A DNA stretch of 64,000 nt, from positions 62,001 to 126,000 of the forward strand of contig CAJJAW010000007.1 of assembly GCA_905182195.1 (NCBI GenBank). Direction: 5' to 3'. The position numbers were made by a program, and so were the translations under genes. The notes below the pieces were generated by a model. That model was not told where the DNA came from. It searched no databases and was given only the letters and a program-made list of their open reading frames with translations. Positions 18,947 to 27,655 of the stretch are shown here, piece after piece (the first letter of the stretch is position 1; the number at the start of each line of letters is the position of its first letter). The DNA is from Alphaproteobacteria bacterium UBA4588 (lineage in GTDB: Bacteria > Pseudomonadota > Alphaproteobacteria > Rhodobacterales > Rhodobacteraceae).

Positions 18947-18977
18947 TATTTCTAACACCGCCACCGGAAGCAGGGAT

Positions 18978-19739
18978 ATGTTGAAAACGCGTATAATACC
19001 CTGCTTGGATGTTGCCGAAGGCCGCGTTGTTAAAGGTGTAAACTTCGTGAATTTAGTCGACGCTGGCGATCCTGTGGAAGCAGCGCGTGCCTATGATGCT
19101 GCGGGAGCAGATGAGTTGTGTTTTCTCGATATAAAAGCTACCCATGAAAATCGTGGAACTTTATTTGATCTGGCCCGTCGCACCGCTGAGCAATGCTTTA
19201 TGCCATTAACCGTCGGCGGGGGCGTACGCAGCCCAGAAGATGTGCGCAATTTGTTACTAGCTGGAGCGGATAAGGTAAGTTTCAATTCTGCTGCTGTGGC
19301 AAATCCGGACGTCATCGCAAAATCAGCCAACCATTTTGGTAGCCAATGCATTGTTGTAGCCATTGATGCAAAAACAGTGGCGCATGGGAAGTGGGAAATT
19401 TTTACCCATGGTGGTCGACGCACAACAGGAATTGATGCAATTGATTTTGTACGCACCGTTGTCGCCAAAGGAGCGGGCGAAATTCTACTGACCTCGATGG
19501 ACCGTGATGGCACCCGCTCTGGCTTCAACTTGCCACTAACCCGCGCGATATCTGACGCAGTTTCCGTGCCAGTTATCGCCTCTGGCGGTGTCGGAACTTT
19601 GGACCACTTGGTGGAGGGCGTGACCCTGGGTGGCGCAAGTGCTGTACTTGCTGCTTCAGTTTTCCACTTTGGGGACTTCACAATTCAAGAGGCCAAAGCC
19701 CATATGGCAGCGGCCGGTATTCCTATGAGGATTTCATGA
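18978..19739 (+). CDS. hisF: Imidazole glycerol phosphate synthase, cyclase subunit
   Basis: TIM-barrel cyclase that works with HisH to form imidazole glycerol phosphate and AICAR. In 253 residues the catalytic acids are in [19 protein letters not shown] (Asp11) and VVAIDAKTV (about Asp130). The stop overlaps the hisE start (ATGA at 19736-19739). Confidence 0.97.
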   Translation: MLKTRIIPCLDVAEGRVVKGVNFVNLVDAGDPVEAARAYDAAGADELCFLDIKATHENRGTLFDLARRTAEQCFMPLTVGGGVRSPEDVRNLLLAGADKVSFNSAAVANPDVIAKSANHFGSQCIVVAIDAKTVAHGKWEIFTHGGRRTTGIDAIDFVRTVVAKGAGEILLTSMDRDGTRSGFNLPLTRAISDAVSVPVIASGGVGTLDHLVEGVTLGGASAVLAASVFHFGDFTIQEAKAHMAAAGIPMRIS

Positions 19740-20041
19740 TACTGCAAACACTTGAACAGACTATTATCTCGCGCAAAACAGCAGATCCAAATAGCAGCTG
19801 GACCGCACAACTTTTAGAAAATGGCCCTGAGAAATGCGCCGAAAAATTTGGCGAAGAAGCTATTGAGGCCATTATCGAAGCTGTGAAAGGCGACCAAAAA
19901 GCTTTAACGTCAGAAGCTGCAGATGTGGTGTATCATTTGATGGTAATGCTGGCATCACGCGATATTCCCTTTACGGATGTTCTTGCCGAACTAGCCCACC
20001 GTTCTCGCACCTCAGGTCTAGACGAAAAAGCACAGCGATAG
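19736..20041 (+). CDS. hisE: Phosphoribosyl-ATP pyrophosphatase
   Basis: Second step of histidine synthesis, hydrolysing phosphoribosyl-ATP to phosphoribosyl-AMP. The 101-residue all-alpha MazG-like protein has the metal-binding run [13 protein letters not shown] and [13 protein letters not shown]. It is translationally coupled to hisF by a 4-base overlap and ends convergent to rlmB. hisI is not in the window. Confidence 0.96.
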   Translation: MILQTLEQTIISRKTADPNSSWTAQLLENGPEKCAEKFGEEAIEAIIEAVKGDQKALTSEAADVVYHLMVMLASRDIPFTDVLAELAHRSRTSGLDEKAQR

Positions 20042-20069
20042 CTCCAATCTCCATCCAAACTGGCAGGTC

Positions 20070-20846
20070 CTAGCGTTTAGTCACAGCATAAAGTCCAACC
20101 GCGGCCGCATTTGACACATTTAAAGAGCCAAACCCACCAGCAGCATCAATCCGGACTAAAGCATCACACGTATCTTTCGTACGATCACGTAGACCAGGCC
20201 CTTCAGCGCCTAAAACCAAAGCGGTTGGTCCTATATGGTTCCCTAAGGTAGCCTCCAAGGAAGCCTCTGCCTCACCATCAAGGCCGAAGATAAAATACCC
20301 CATTGCTTTCAAACGTTCCATTGTATCTGCTAAGTTCTGAACTCGCAGGTAAGGCTGACGTTCCAACGCTCCACTGGCTGTTTTAGCCAAGGCTCCAGTC
20401 TCTGGCGCAGAATGCCGGAGGGGGGCAATTACTGCCGCCGCACCAAACACTTCCGCAGATCGTAGAATTGCGCCTACGTTGTGGGGATCGGTGACCCGGT
20501 CAAGCAATAAGATAACCGGGGCTTTACCGTCCTTAATGGCTGCGACATTAACCAACGGCCCCCAATCTAAAGCTTTGACCTCAAGAGCCGCGCCCTGATG
20601 CACCGACTGGGGATCAATCGGTGCTAAAAACTTTCGAGGATCAGAAATCTCAGGTTCCAAACCAGCAGCAGCAACAGCTTCGCCCAATCGGTCAAAAGCA
20701 TTCTTAGTTACTATCAAACGCAATTTGACACGCTTGTGGTTTAGCAATGCATCCCGCACCGCATGTATACCAAAAAGCCATACCGTTTCTGCAGAAGCGG
20801 CACGTTTATCACGTTCTTTTTCGACAATCCATTTAGGTTTTTTCAT
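20070..20846 (-). CDS. rlmB: 23S rRNA 2'-O-methyltransferase of the TrmH/RlmB family (SpoU)
   Basis: Knotted SPOUT methyltransferase that methylates the ribose of G2251 in 23S rRNA, assigned by similarity. From Met at 20846 it has 258 residues; GGAAA upstream supports this over an ATG at 20951. The N-terminal substrate-binding domain (LFGIHAVRDALLNHKRVKL) is followed by the SpoU motifs DRVTDPHNVGAILRSAEVFG, LVLGAEGPGLR and GSLNVSNAAAVGLY. In relatives it usually lies beside tRNA-Tyr; here a prenyltransferase gene lies between. Confidence 0.92.
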   Translation of the reverse strand: MKKPKWIVEKERDKRAASAETVWLFGIHAVRDALLNHKRVKLRLIVTKNAFDRLGEAVAAAGLEPEISDPRKFLAPIDPQSVHQGAALEVKALDWGPLVNVAAIKDGKAPVILLLDRVTDPHNVGAILRSAEVFGAAAVIAPLRHSAPETGALAKTASGALERQPYLRVQNLADTMERLKAMGYFIFGLDGEAEASLEATLGNHIGPTALVLGAEGPGLRDRTKDTCDALVRIDAAGGFGSLNVSNAAAVGLYAVTKR

Positions 20847-21280
20847 CACAAATTTCCAATTCTTGGAGCTCAAGACGTATGCAAGCTTGCAAGTGCAAAG
20901 CGCAAGCTGTTTTCCATGCCTAATGTGAAATTCATACTGTCTTAGCTTCATTAAGAAAGTTTCTCAATGCGCAGAGTCCTGCTGGATTACAGAAGTAAAT
21001 ACTTACAGTAGTCTAATTATCACAACATATTTCTTTTAAAATTATCCAACCACTACTTCCTGCATCTCGATAAAATATGCTTTATCGAAACTCCAATATA
21101 AATTATTAAAAGCAAATGTGTATTGAATTATTAAATGAATAATTAAGATACTGCACTTAACAAAGCAACGGTTGCGTTAGAAGCACTGGATATAGGATAA
21201 GGTTGAAAATAAAAAATAATCTGTTTAGATGCAAAACATTAAAATAGCTAAGCTATTATATATTTGTACGGAATAACTTT
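20847..21280. other. AT-rich spacer upstream of the prenyltransferase gene
   Basis: 434 bases, strongly AT rich, without a supported ORF; short open frames are stop-riddled. It should contain the divergent promoters for rlmB and the prenyltransferase gene. Composition contrasts with the his genes just before it. Confidence 0.45.
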
Positions 21281-21973
21281 ATGCATGTAGCAATCATTAT
21301 GGATGGAAATGGTCGTTGGGCAGAAAGCCGTGGGCTGCACCGGATCTGTGGCCATAAAGAAGGTGCCAAACGAGTTGAAGAAATTGTAAGATACGCATCG
21401 ACTGTTGGTATCACAAATCTTACGCTATACGCTTTCTCGACTGAAAACTGGCAAAGACCATCTCTTGAAATACAAACACTGTTTCAATTAATCAAGCTTT
21501 ACCTACGAAAGAAAGTACACGTATTAAAACTTGAGAATGTGAAGATTAGCTTTATGGGACGACGCGACCAACTTCCAAAATCTGTTGTCACCGAAATGCA
21601 TAGTTCTGAAGCCGCTACGCAAAAGTGTACGGGCCTTCAGCTAAACATTGCAGTAGATTACGGCGGACGAGATGAAATACTTAGAGCTGTGAATAAATTC
21701 ATGTGTGCAAACATTGCGACCAGCTCAAAGATTGATGAAGCCACTCTTAGAAAATACAGTGACCTAAAAGATCAACCAGATCCCGACCTCATTATCCGAA
21801 CTGGCGGCGATCAAAGGCTATCCAACTTTATGCTTTGGCATGCTGCCTATAGTGAACTAAGTTTTGTTGATACTTTATGGCCAGATTTTTCTGTACAAGA
21901 ACTAAGTTCAGCTATGAAAAGTTTTGACGCCCAAAATAGACGCTTCGGAACCATCCCCCAAGTGGCTGAGTAA
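21281..21973 (+). CDS. Isoprenyl (cis-polyprenyl) diphosphate synthase, UppS family
   Basis: Cis-prenyltransferase that condenses isopentenyl diphosphate onto farnesyl diphosphate to give the lipid carrier for cell-wall glycans. The protein has 230 residues and begins almost on the catalytic motif: IIMDGNGRWAESRG with the catalytic Asp at residue 8, so it lacks the 10-20 N-terminal residues usual in the family. Other conserved blocks are LTLYAFSTENWQRP and, near the C-terminus, IIRTGGDQRLSNFMLW where RTSGE/RTGGE is usual. It is alone, not in the usual rpsB-tsf-pyrH-frr-uppS-cdsA cluster, and is AT richer than its neighbours. It could be a second paralogue, so I give no symbol. Confidence 0.88.
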   Translation: MHVAIIMDGNGRWAESRGLHRICGHKEGAKRVEEIVRYASTVGITNLTLYAFSTENWQRPSLEIQTLFQLIKLYLRKKVHVLKLENVKISFMGRRDQLPKSVVTEMHSSEAATQKCTGLQLNIAVDYGGRDEILRAVNKFMCANIATSSKIDEATLRKYSDLKDQPDPDLIIRTGGDQRLSNFMLWHAAYSELSFVDTLWPDFSVQELSSAMKSFDAQNRRFGTIPQVAE

Positions 21974-22155
21974 AGTCGCAAAGCTTCAGGTCCGGTCGAA
22001 CCGCAGGGACCCCAGATCTGAACATGTAACCGCATTATCAACCTTGCTAACTTCTAATCTCAGCTTAAGCTAATCAATCGTAATTTTCGGGTTGACGTGC
22101 GATTTTCTAAGTCGTAACCGTTTCCGAGCCGAGGCAAGTCGCCTTAGTTTCAAGT

Positions 22156-22239
22156 GGGCGACAGGCCGCAAGGTGTGGCAGGGGACTGTAACTCCCTCGC
22201 GGAGACGCACGCCTGGTTCGATTCCAGGGTCGCCCACCA
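22156..22239 (+). tRNA. tRNA-Tyr (anticodon GTA)
   Basis: Long-variable-arm tRNA of 84 bases. Acceptor GGGCGAC (22156-22162) pairs with GTCGCCC (22229-22235), discriminator A, encoded CCA. Anticodon loop CTGTAAC gives GTA. T arm is CCTGG-TTCGATT-CCAGG. Confidence 0.96.
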
Positions 22240-22545
22240 TTTCCTTTTTAAAACAATCCAGAAGAGAAATTTACTGTCACACCTTACTAAGATCAAGCGA
22301 AACTCCGTAGAAAATGTTAGCATGCTAGTTAGCAAAAAAGTTATTCTGAAAATTTCAGGCCTATGATTACCCATTCACTTTTGGTTAAATATATTAAGCT
22401 GGAATTATTTAGACATAATGAGAGTTCAGTATGCCCTATTTTGCATCAAGTACTGTTGAAACCATACTTGATCGTGCAAGCCTATAAAGGATATCCCTGT
22501 TTTACATAGCGAAGCAGTGGAGCAGAAACACTTCTGGGGAATTTC
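22240..22545. other. Gene-free spacer downstream of tRNA-Tyr
   Basis: 306 AT-rich bases with no supported ORF and no clear direct repeat of the tRNA 3' end, so no evidence for an att site. Confidence 0.4.
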
Positions 22546-24291
22546 ATGATAACTAAGTTTTTACTTAATTTGTCGGCAGGTCGAATCTCCTTAGAGCGAA
22601 GTTCAGAAGCGGGTACATGGGTAAATTTGGGTGCCATAAAGCCAGATGATCCGAACCTTACTGGCTCTCTGGCCAAATTGCGGACACTGGCGCAACCTGA
22701 TGCAACAGGTCCATTAGAAGTTATGATTTCCCTCCCAATGGATCAAGTAAAGACGCTAAGCCTTAAAAAACTAGACATGACAAGGGCCGATGTTGTTACG
22801 GCATTTACAGGGCAGACCCCTTACGATGTTTCAGAGCTGTGTGTAGACTGGGTGAATACAGAAGAGGGCAGCGCGATTGCAGCTGTAGCACGCGACACGC
22901 TGAACGATGTGGCAGACTTTGCCCAACGGTCCAACTTCAGCGCAATTATGTTTGTAGCTTTGCCTGGTGGCAGCTGGCAAAATGATTTTGCAATTTTTGA
23001 TCTATCAGAGAGCCCTGTAAATGAAATGTCGCTGCGCTTACCCCCCTACATTAATGCACCTGAGTTGGAAAAACCCTCAGAATTAGAGTATATTTCGTCT
23101 ATCGCACCCCATCAAAAACTAGCAAAAATAACGAAGCATCTTGAAACACAGGCCTACTCCATACAGAAGCCATTGGAAGAGCAAATCTCTGTAGAGGTGG
23201 CTAGTCATACTTTGGATCCGACAGTGCAACCCACCAACTCTATTCGAACCGGCCCCTCTGCAGACACACACTCTGGTCGAACGGCTAACCTCGTACACTC
23301 AGGAGCTCCAATAATTACTGGTGTTTTAAAATCTGATCCAAATAAAACAGGCCAAAACACTAATAAGTTGCGAACGTCTTCTGTGCGACAACAAGCCCCC
23401 TTAAGCGGCAAAAGAAATTACTTCATGGAACTAGCAGTTAGGATTTCAAAACACCAAAAATTCAAAACTAAAAAAGTTATCCCAGTTAGAAAGAGCATAA
23501 GAAAACAGCAGCTACAAGTAGGCGGGAAGCCGCGTTATTTGGGGGTTATTTTGACAACATTGTTATTAACTTTCATGCTCACAGTCGCGGCCTGGGCTGC
23601 AACAGATAGGCGAAAACCTGATACCCTGCTCCGCAGTCTGGTACCAACCATTACTGCCCTCACAGAACTACCAAAGATCCCCACAGTGCCAAACGAAGAT
23701 ACTATTCCTGATGAGACATTAAAGCTCTTCAAAACTACGCCCATTGAATCCAAACTCTTTAATATTACCGCTAAGAAACGTCCAAAGGCGCGGCCATCGT
23801 TTCTTGAAGTGCAGATTACAAGAACTTCACTTTCTAAGTTTTTGTCTAAAAAATTGGTGCTTTTTCGGCCAGTTTCGCGTCAAACTATGCTAAAACGGGC
23901 CCATGATATGGGAATCCTACCAACCGAATTAGCGACCGCAACCTCACTAAGGCCAGAAATGCGGCCAAATTGGATTGAGATTTTAGCCCGAACACCAGCT
24001 CAGACCGTTGCCATCCCATCGAAAACTCAAGCCGCAAAGGCCACGAGCGAGCAGTCTGTGATACAGGCTGCAACCATTAAAAATATTCTAAATTTGCGGA
24101 ATATTAATCTGATTGGGGTTTCTGGAACCAAACGTAATCCAAACGCATTAGTCCGGCTGGCGAGCGGCAAGGTGCTCAAGGTAAAAATCGGCGATCGTTT
24201 GAATGGTGGGCGCGTCACCAACATCCAAACCACGACCTTGACCTACGTAAAATCTGGACGTTCAATTGTTCTTGAGATGCCACGCGGTTAG
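22546..24291 (+). CDS. Bitopic membrane protein with PilP/GspC-like C-terminal domain, unknown function
   Basis: A 581-residue protein that I recognise only in part. Residues 1-190 look like a soluble cytoplasmic domain (LNLSAGRISLERS at the start) with a loose GspL/PilM-like feel. Residues 190-325 are low-complexity, Ser/Thr/Gln rich, then basic. One transmembrane segment is at about 332-353, which leaves the rest in the periplasm. The last 80 residues (NLIGVSGTKRNPNALVRLAS, KIGDRLNGGRVTNIQ) resemble the PilP/GspC homology-region fold that couples secretin to inner-membrane platforms. No pilus or type II secretion genes are nearby. The start ATG follows GGGGAAT. Confidence 0.75.
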   Translation: MITKFLLNLSAGRISLERSSEAGTWVNLGAIKPDDPNLTGSLAKLRTLAQPDATGPLEVMISLPMDQVKTLSLKKLDMTRADVVTAFTGQTPYDVSELCVDWVNTEEGSAIAAVARDTLNDVADFAQRSNFSAIMFVALPGGSWQNDFAIFDLSESPVNEMSLRLPPYINAPELEKPSELEYISSIAPHQKLAKITKHLETQAYSIQKPLEEQISVEVASHTLDPTVQPTNSIRTGPSADTHSGRTANLVHSGAPIITGVLKSDPNKTGQNTNKLRTSSVRQQAPLSGKRNYFMELAVRISKHQKFKTKKVIPVRKSIRKQQLQVGGKPRYLGVILTTLLLTFMLTVAAWAATDRRKPDTLLRSLVPTITALTELPKIPTVPNEDTIPDETLKLFKTTPIESKLFNITAKKRPKARPSFLEVQITRTSLSKFLSKKLVLFRPVSRQTMLKRAHDMGILPTELATATSLRPEMRPNWIEILARTPAQTVAIPSKTQAAKATSEQSVIQAATIKNILNLRNINLIGVSGTKRNPNALVRLASGKVLKVKIGDRLNGGRVTNIQTTTLTYVKSGRSIVLEMPRG

Positions 24292-24297
24292 TAAAAT

Positions 24298-25311
24298 TTA
24301 GGCGTCAGAAACACCAGCTTCAGTAAATGTTGCCATACCTGATAAGCATGCCACAGCCCCTTTTAAAATGCCAATAGCAAGAGCACCACCAGAGCCCTCA
24401 CCCAAGCGCAGGCCAATAGACAAAAGCGGCTTCTTCCCGAGCTTGCTAAGCAATTGGGCATGAGCACCCTCAGCGCTTACGTGGCCCGCCTGTGTATGAT
24501 CCAAGGCCTTAGGATTCATCGCATGTAATACCGCCGCAGACGACCCACAAATAAATCCGTCTAATAACACTGGAATTCTATGTGTGCGCGCAGCGGTAAT
24601 GGCGCCTGCCATTGCCGCGATTTCACGTCCCCCCAACGTTTGTAATACAGCTAGGGGATCTCCCAACAAATCCCTGTGACGAGCCAAGCCCGCATCTACC
24701 ACTGAGCGCTTCAAGGTCAGACCGGCATCATCGACCCCCGTACCACGCCCAACCCAAGCCTTTGCTCCGCCACCATATAGAGCAGCGACAATTGCTGCAG
24801 CAGAAGTCGTGTTACCAATACCCATTTCGCCAGCCACAAAAAGATCAGCCGTGGGATCAACAGCACGCCAACCAGTTTGGAGGGCCACCAAAAGATCATT
24901 CTCGCTCATCGCTGAGCCCTGCGTAAAATCCTGCGTGGGTTGGTCCAAATCCAAAGAAATAACATCCATCTTTGCGCCAAATACGGTGCAAATTTGGTTA
25001 ATTGCAGCACCACCTGCTTGAAAGTTATAAACCATCTGTTGGGTGACTTCAGGTGAAAACGCTGAGACACCAGCAGCCGCAATACCATGATTACCAGCGA
25101 AAATAACAACCTGAGGTGCCACAAGGCTGGGCCGCCCATTCCCAGCCCAGCTTGCATACCAAATCGCTAAATTTTCCAAATCACCCAAAGCACCTGGGGG
25201 CTTAGTAAGCTGCAAATTACGGTCAGCCGCTGCGGTCTTAGCTAAAAAGTTAGCATTAGGTAAATCAGCGATAATGTTGCGAAATTCAGCTAAAGAAAAA
25301 AAAATATCCAT
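24298..25311 (-). CDS. cobT: Nicotinate-nucleotide--dimethylbenzimidazole phosphoribosyltransferase
   Basis: Makes alpha-ribazole phosphate for the lower ligand of cobalamin. From the ATG at 25311 it has 337 residues, the usual length; the frame is open upstream to 25443 without family similarity and overlaps cobS. Visible blocks are [34 protein letters not shown] and near the C-terminus [11 protein letters not shown] with the catalytic Glu at about 305. It is divergent from cobS, so the two genes share an 83-base promoter region. Confidence 0.95.
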   Translation of the reverse strand: MDIFFSLAEFRNIIADLPNANFLAKTAAADRNLQLTKPPGALGDLENLAIWYASWAGNGRPSLVAPQVVIFAGNHGIAAAGVSAFSPEVTQQMVYNFQAGGAAINQICTVFGAKMDVISLDLDQPTQDFTQGSAMSENDLLVALQTGWRAVDPTADLFVAGEMGIGNTTSAAAIVAALYGGGAKAWVGRGTGVDDAGLTLKRSVVDAGLARHRDLLGDPLAVLQTLGGREIAAMAGAITAARTHRIPVLLDGFICGSSAAVLHAMNPKALDHTQAGHVSAEGAHAQLLSKLGKKPLLSIGLRLGEGSGGALAIGILKGAVACLSGMATFTEAGVSDA

Positions 25312-25394
25312 GATTTCAGAGAATCCGTTGATTGCTATTGAACCCTTGTTTACCCAAGGCCTAAATAAGCCCATGCGACGAAAGGCCCTTTTTA

Positions 25395-26147
25395 ATGTCT
25401 GACAGCGACACTTGGCACCCTCAATGGGCTGATGTTCCAGCATCTATTGGGCTTTTGAGCCGCCTGCCCGTGCGGATTGATGCCGCTTGGGCAGAGGCGC
25501 GCGGCGCCAATCAAAGTTGGGCCTATGCTTTGGCTGGCGTTATTGTTGGCGCAATCACAATTTTGGTAGCGTCGCTTGGCATGGCACTTCACCTGCCTGA
25601 GCTGGCCATTGGGTTTATCATTATAGCAACAACGGCTCATATTACCGGTGCTATACATTATGACGGCCTAGCCGACAGTCTGGATGGACTTTGGGGCGGC
25701 TGGACCGCAGCTCAGAGATTAGAGATCATGAAAGACAGCCACATTGGAGTCTATGGCGTTATTGGGTTGGTTTGTTTCGCAGGTCTTCAGGCCACACTCT
25801 ATGGGCATATGGTCGCCCAAAGCCTTTGGCCAGTTCTTGGAGTTATGGCAATGTCTCGCGCAGCTATGGTACCCGTAATGACATGGATTTCAAATGCCAA
25901 AACCTCTGGGCTTTCAGCGCAGGTTGGCCGCCCAAGCGTGCCAACCGCAGTATTGGCATTAACTGTGGGAGCTTCTGTGGCTGTGCTCAGTGGAGCGTGG
26001 CCCGCAGTTTTTGGTGCAGTCATCGCAGCATTGACAGTTGGTGCTATTGCTAAGCATAAAATAGGCGGCCAAACTGGTGATATCTTGGGTGCTACACAGC
26101 AAGTGGCAGAAGTTTGCGCCTTAGTTTTTGTGATCTCCCTGACATGA
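25395..26147 (+). CDS. cobS: Adenosylcobinamide-GDP ribazoletransferase (cobalamin synthase)
   Basis: Integral membrane enzyme joining adenosylcobinamide-GDP and alpha-ribazole, the last assembly step of cobalamin; also called CobV. The 250-residue protein has about six transmembrane segments and the acidic metal motif [15 protein letters not shown] at about 93-107, followed by [13 protein letters not shown]. Family length is normal. With cobT across the divergent promoter and cobQ at 58.6 kb it belongs to the late B12 pathway. Confidence 0.95.
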   Translation: MSDSDTWHPQWADVPASIGLLSRLPVRIDAAWAEARGANQSWAYALAGVIVGAITILVASLGMALHLPELAIGFIIIATTAHITGAIHYDGLADSLDGLWGGWTAAQRLEIMKDSHIGVYGVIGLVCFAGLQATLYGHMVAQSLWPVLGVMAMSRAAMVPVMTWISNAKTSGLSAQVGRPSVPTAVLALTVGASVAVLSGAWPAVFGAVIAALTVGAIAKHKIGGQTGDILGATQQVAEVCALVFVISLT

Positions 26148-26194
26148 AATACCGTCAGAACCATAAACTCCAACGGTATTTAAAATAGTTAATA

Positions 26195-26713
26195 CTATGT
26201 AATAATTGGCACAACGCGTGCCATCAACACACCAGTAATTTCTTCGCCCGCTATGATTTCTTCTGATCCATTCACAACAGAAATCTCACGGGTCAACCTA
26301 TCCAGCGCAGCTTCATAAAGCTGACGCTCAGAATAGCTTTGCTCACGCTGATCGTCAGTCCTGTGAAGGTCGCGCACTACTTCAGCAATAGCTATTAGAT
26401 CACCAGAGTTGATTTTCTGTTCATATTCTTGCGCCCGACGCGACCACATAGCCCTTTTCACCTTAGCTTTACCTCGCAAGGTGGCCATAGCATGGGCAAC
26501 TACATCAGGCGTGGCCAGTGGGCGCATACCCACTTCTATCGCTTTGTGAGTTGGAACACGCAGGGTCATCTTATCTTTTTCAAAGGCAACCACGAAAAGC
26601 TCTAGTGTGACGCCTGCAACCTCTTGTTCATCAACGCCAACAACTTTACCTACACCATGTGCTGGATATACAACAAATTCATCAATTCTAAAATCAAGTT
26701 TCTTTTTACTCAT
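26195..26713 (-). CDS. carD: CarD family transcriptional regulator
   Basis: RNA polymerase-binding factor of the CarD_CdnL_TRCF family, which in alphaproteobacteria stabilises open promoter complexes at rRNA and growth genes. From the ATG at 26713 it has 172 residues and begins KKKLDFRIDEFVVYPAHGVG. The N-terminal Tudor-like RNAP-interacting domain covers about 1-65 and the rest is helical (AMWSRRAQEYEQKI, DLIAIAEVVRDLHR). AGGAAG lies 5 bases upstream of this start, better than the ATG at 26737. It follows fdxA in the same direction. Confidence 0.93.
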   Translation of the reverse strand: MSKKKLDFRIDEFVVYPAHGVGKVVGVDEQEVAGVTLELFVVAFEKDKMTLRVPTHKAIEVGMRPLATPDVVAHAMATLRGKAKVKRAMWSRRAQEYEQKINSGDLIAIAEVVRDLHRTDDQREQSYSERQLYEAALDRLTREISVVNGSEEIIAGEEITGVLMARVVPIIT

Positions 26714-26869
26714 GTTCTTCCTTTCGCGCCGAAACAAACATCCAACTACTCTAAGGAGTCAGCCTTAACGTTAGATTTAAGTGAATGCTCTAAGCGCTGT
26801 ATGTGGGCTACAGCTTGTAATTTCTTAAATACTATAGCAGATAATTAGGTGAGAATAAAGCGGCTGGAT

Positions 26870-27208
26870 TTAGCCACCCGTCCCAGCAGCTTCAGAAAAG
26901 TATTTCTCTAGCTTACCTACCTCACCATCCCGGGTTTCCGCTTCTGGAAGCTGATCTTTCTTAGTAATAATAACAGGCCAAGACACAGAAAACTTACGGT
27001 TAAAATCAACCCATTTTTCCATATCGGGTTCAGTGTCCGGACGAATTGCGTCAGCGGGGCATTCAGGTTCACAAACGCCACAATCAATACATTCATCAGG
27101 GTTTATGACCAGCATATTTTCACCTTCATAAAAACAATCCACAGGGCACACTTCAACGCAATCAGTAAATTTGCAAGCAATACAATTGTCAGTGACCACA
27201 TATGTCAT
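26870..27208 (-). CDS. fdxA: 7Fe-8S/4Fe-4S ferredoxin FdxA
   Basis: Cytosolic electron carrier of 112 residues from the ATG at 27208 (AAAGAAGA upstream). Two cluster motifs are visible: [18 protein letters not shown], whose spacing is that of a 3Fe-4S site sharing a cysteine with the second cluster, and [16 protein letters not shown] for the 4Fe-4S site. The C-terminal 45 residues form the extension typical of Azotobacter-type ferredoxin I. It lies between an S4 protein gene and carD, a common order in this family. Confidence 0.95.
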   Translation of the reverse strand: MTYVVTDNCIACKFTDCVEVCPVDCFYEGENMLVINPDECIDCGVCEPECPADAIRPDTEPDMEKWVDFNRKFSVSWPVIITKKDQLPEAETRDGEVGKLEKYFSEAAGTGG

Positions 27209-27271
27209 TATTCTTCTTTCCTCTGGCTTTCGAATTCGAGTAAACGGCGCGGGCATATTTTGCAAGTTGGG

Positions 27272-27655
27272 CTAGCAATCGTTCTTTTCAAGACCTTGTT
27301 TAAATTTTTGTAATGCTCTGCGGTCCCGTGCCGTTGGTTTTCGGTCTATTTTAAGGCTGTCTGTATAAGCAGGTTTCGGTTCGGGCGGCGCAAGGTCTTT
27401 GTAAAGCAATTGAGCTTCAGGCGCAGGACCACGGCGTGTGCCAACCTCAATAATCTTAATAGCCCTTATCTGAACCGCTTGGGGAAATGTTAACACATCC
27501 CCAGCGCTTACATTTTGGGCAGGCTTATAAACCAAATTCCCATTAAGCCTAAGCTTGCCCGACTGCACAAGCTTCGCAGCCAAGCTCCGGGTTTTGAAAA
27601 ACCGAGCTTGCCAAAGCCATTTATCAATTCGAAAGCCAAGCTTTGCGCTACTCAC
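27272..27655 (-). CDS. S4-domain RNA-binding protein, Hsp15-like
   Basis: A 127-residue basic protein with an S4 RNA-binding domain in its first 60 residues (RIDKWLWQARFFKTRSLAAK, GKLRLNGNLVYKPAQNV). It resembles Hsp15 (HslR), which binds stalled 50S subunits carrying peptidyl-tRNA. Its ATG overlaps the stop of the upstream helicase (27652-27655), suggesting coupled translation and a shared RNA role. Confidence 0.88.
   Translation of the reverse strand: MSSAKLGFRIDKWLWQARFFKTRSLAAKLVQSGKLRLNGNLVYKPAQNVSAGDVLTFPQAVQIRAIKIIEVGTRRGPAPEAQLLYKDLAPPEPKPAYTDSLKIDRKPTARDRRALQKFKQGLEKNDC

Noticed and set aside
19091-19681. 196-codon minus-strand ORF
   Set aside because: Antisense to hisF; no recognisable protein.
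22240-22545. Integrative-element attachment site at tRNA-Tyr
   Set aside because: No duplicated tRNA 3' end, integrase or mobile genes visible on either side.
25312-25394. Cobalamin riboswitch between cobT and cobS
   Set aside because: The interval is only 83 bases and shows no B12-box-like sequence; the region before cobQ also lacks one.
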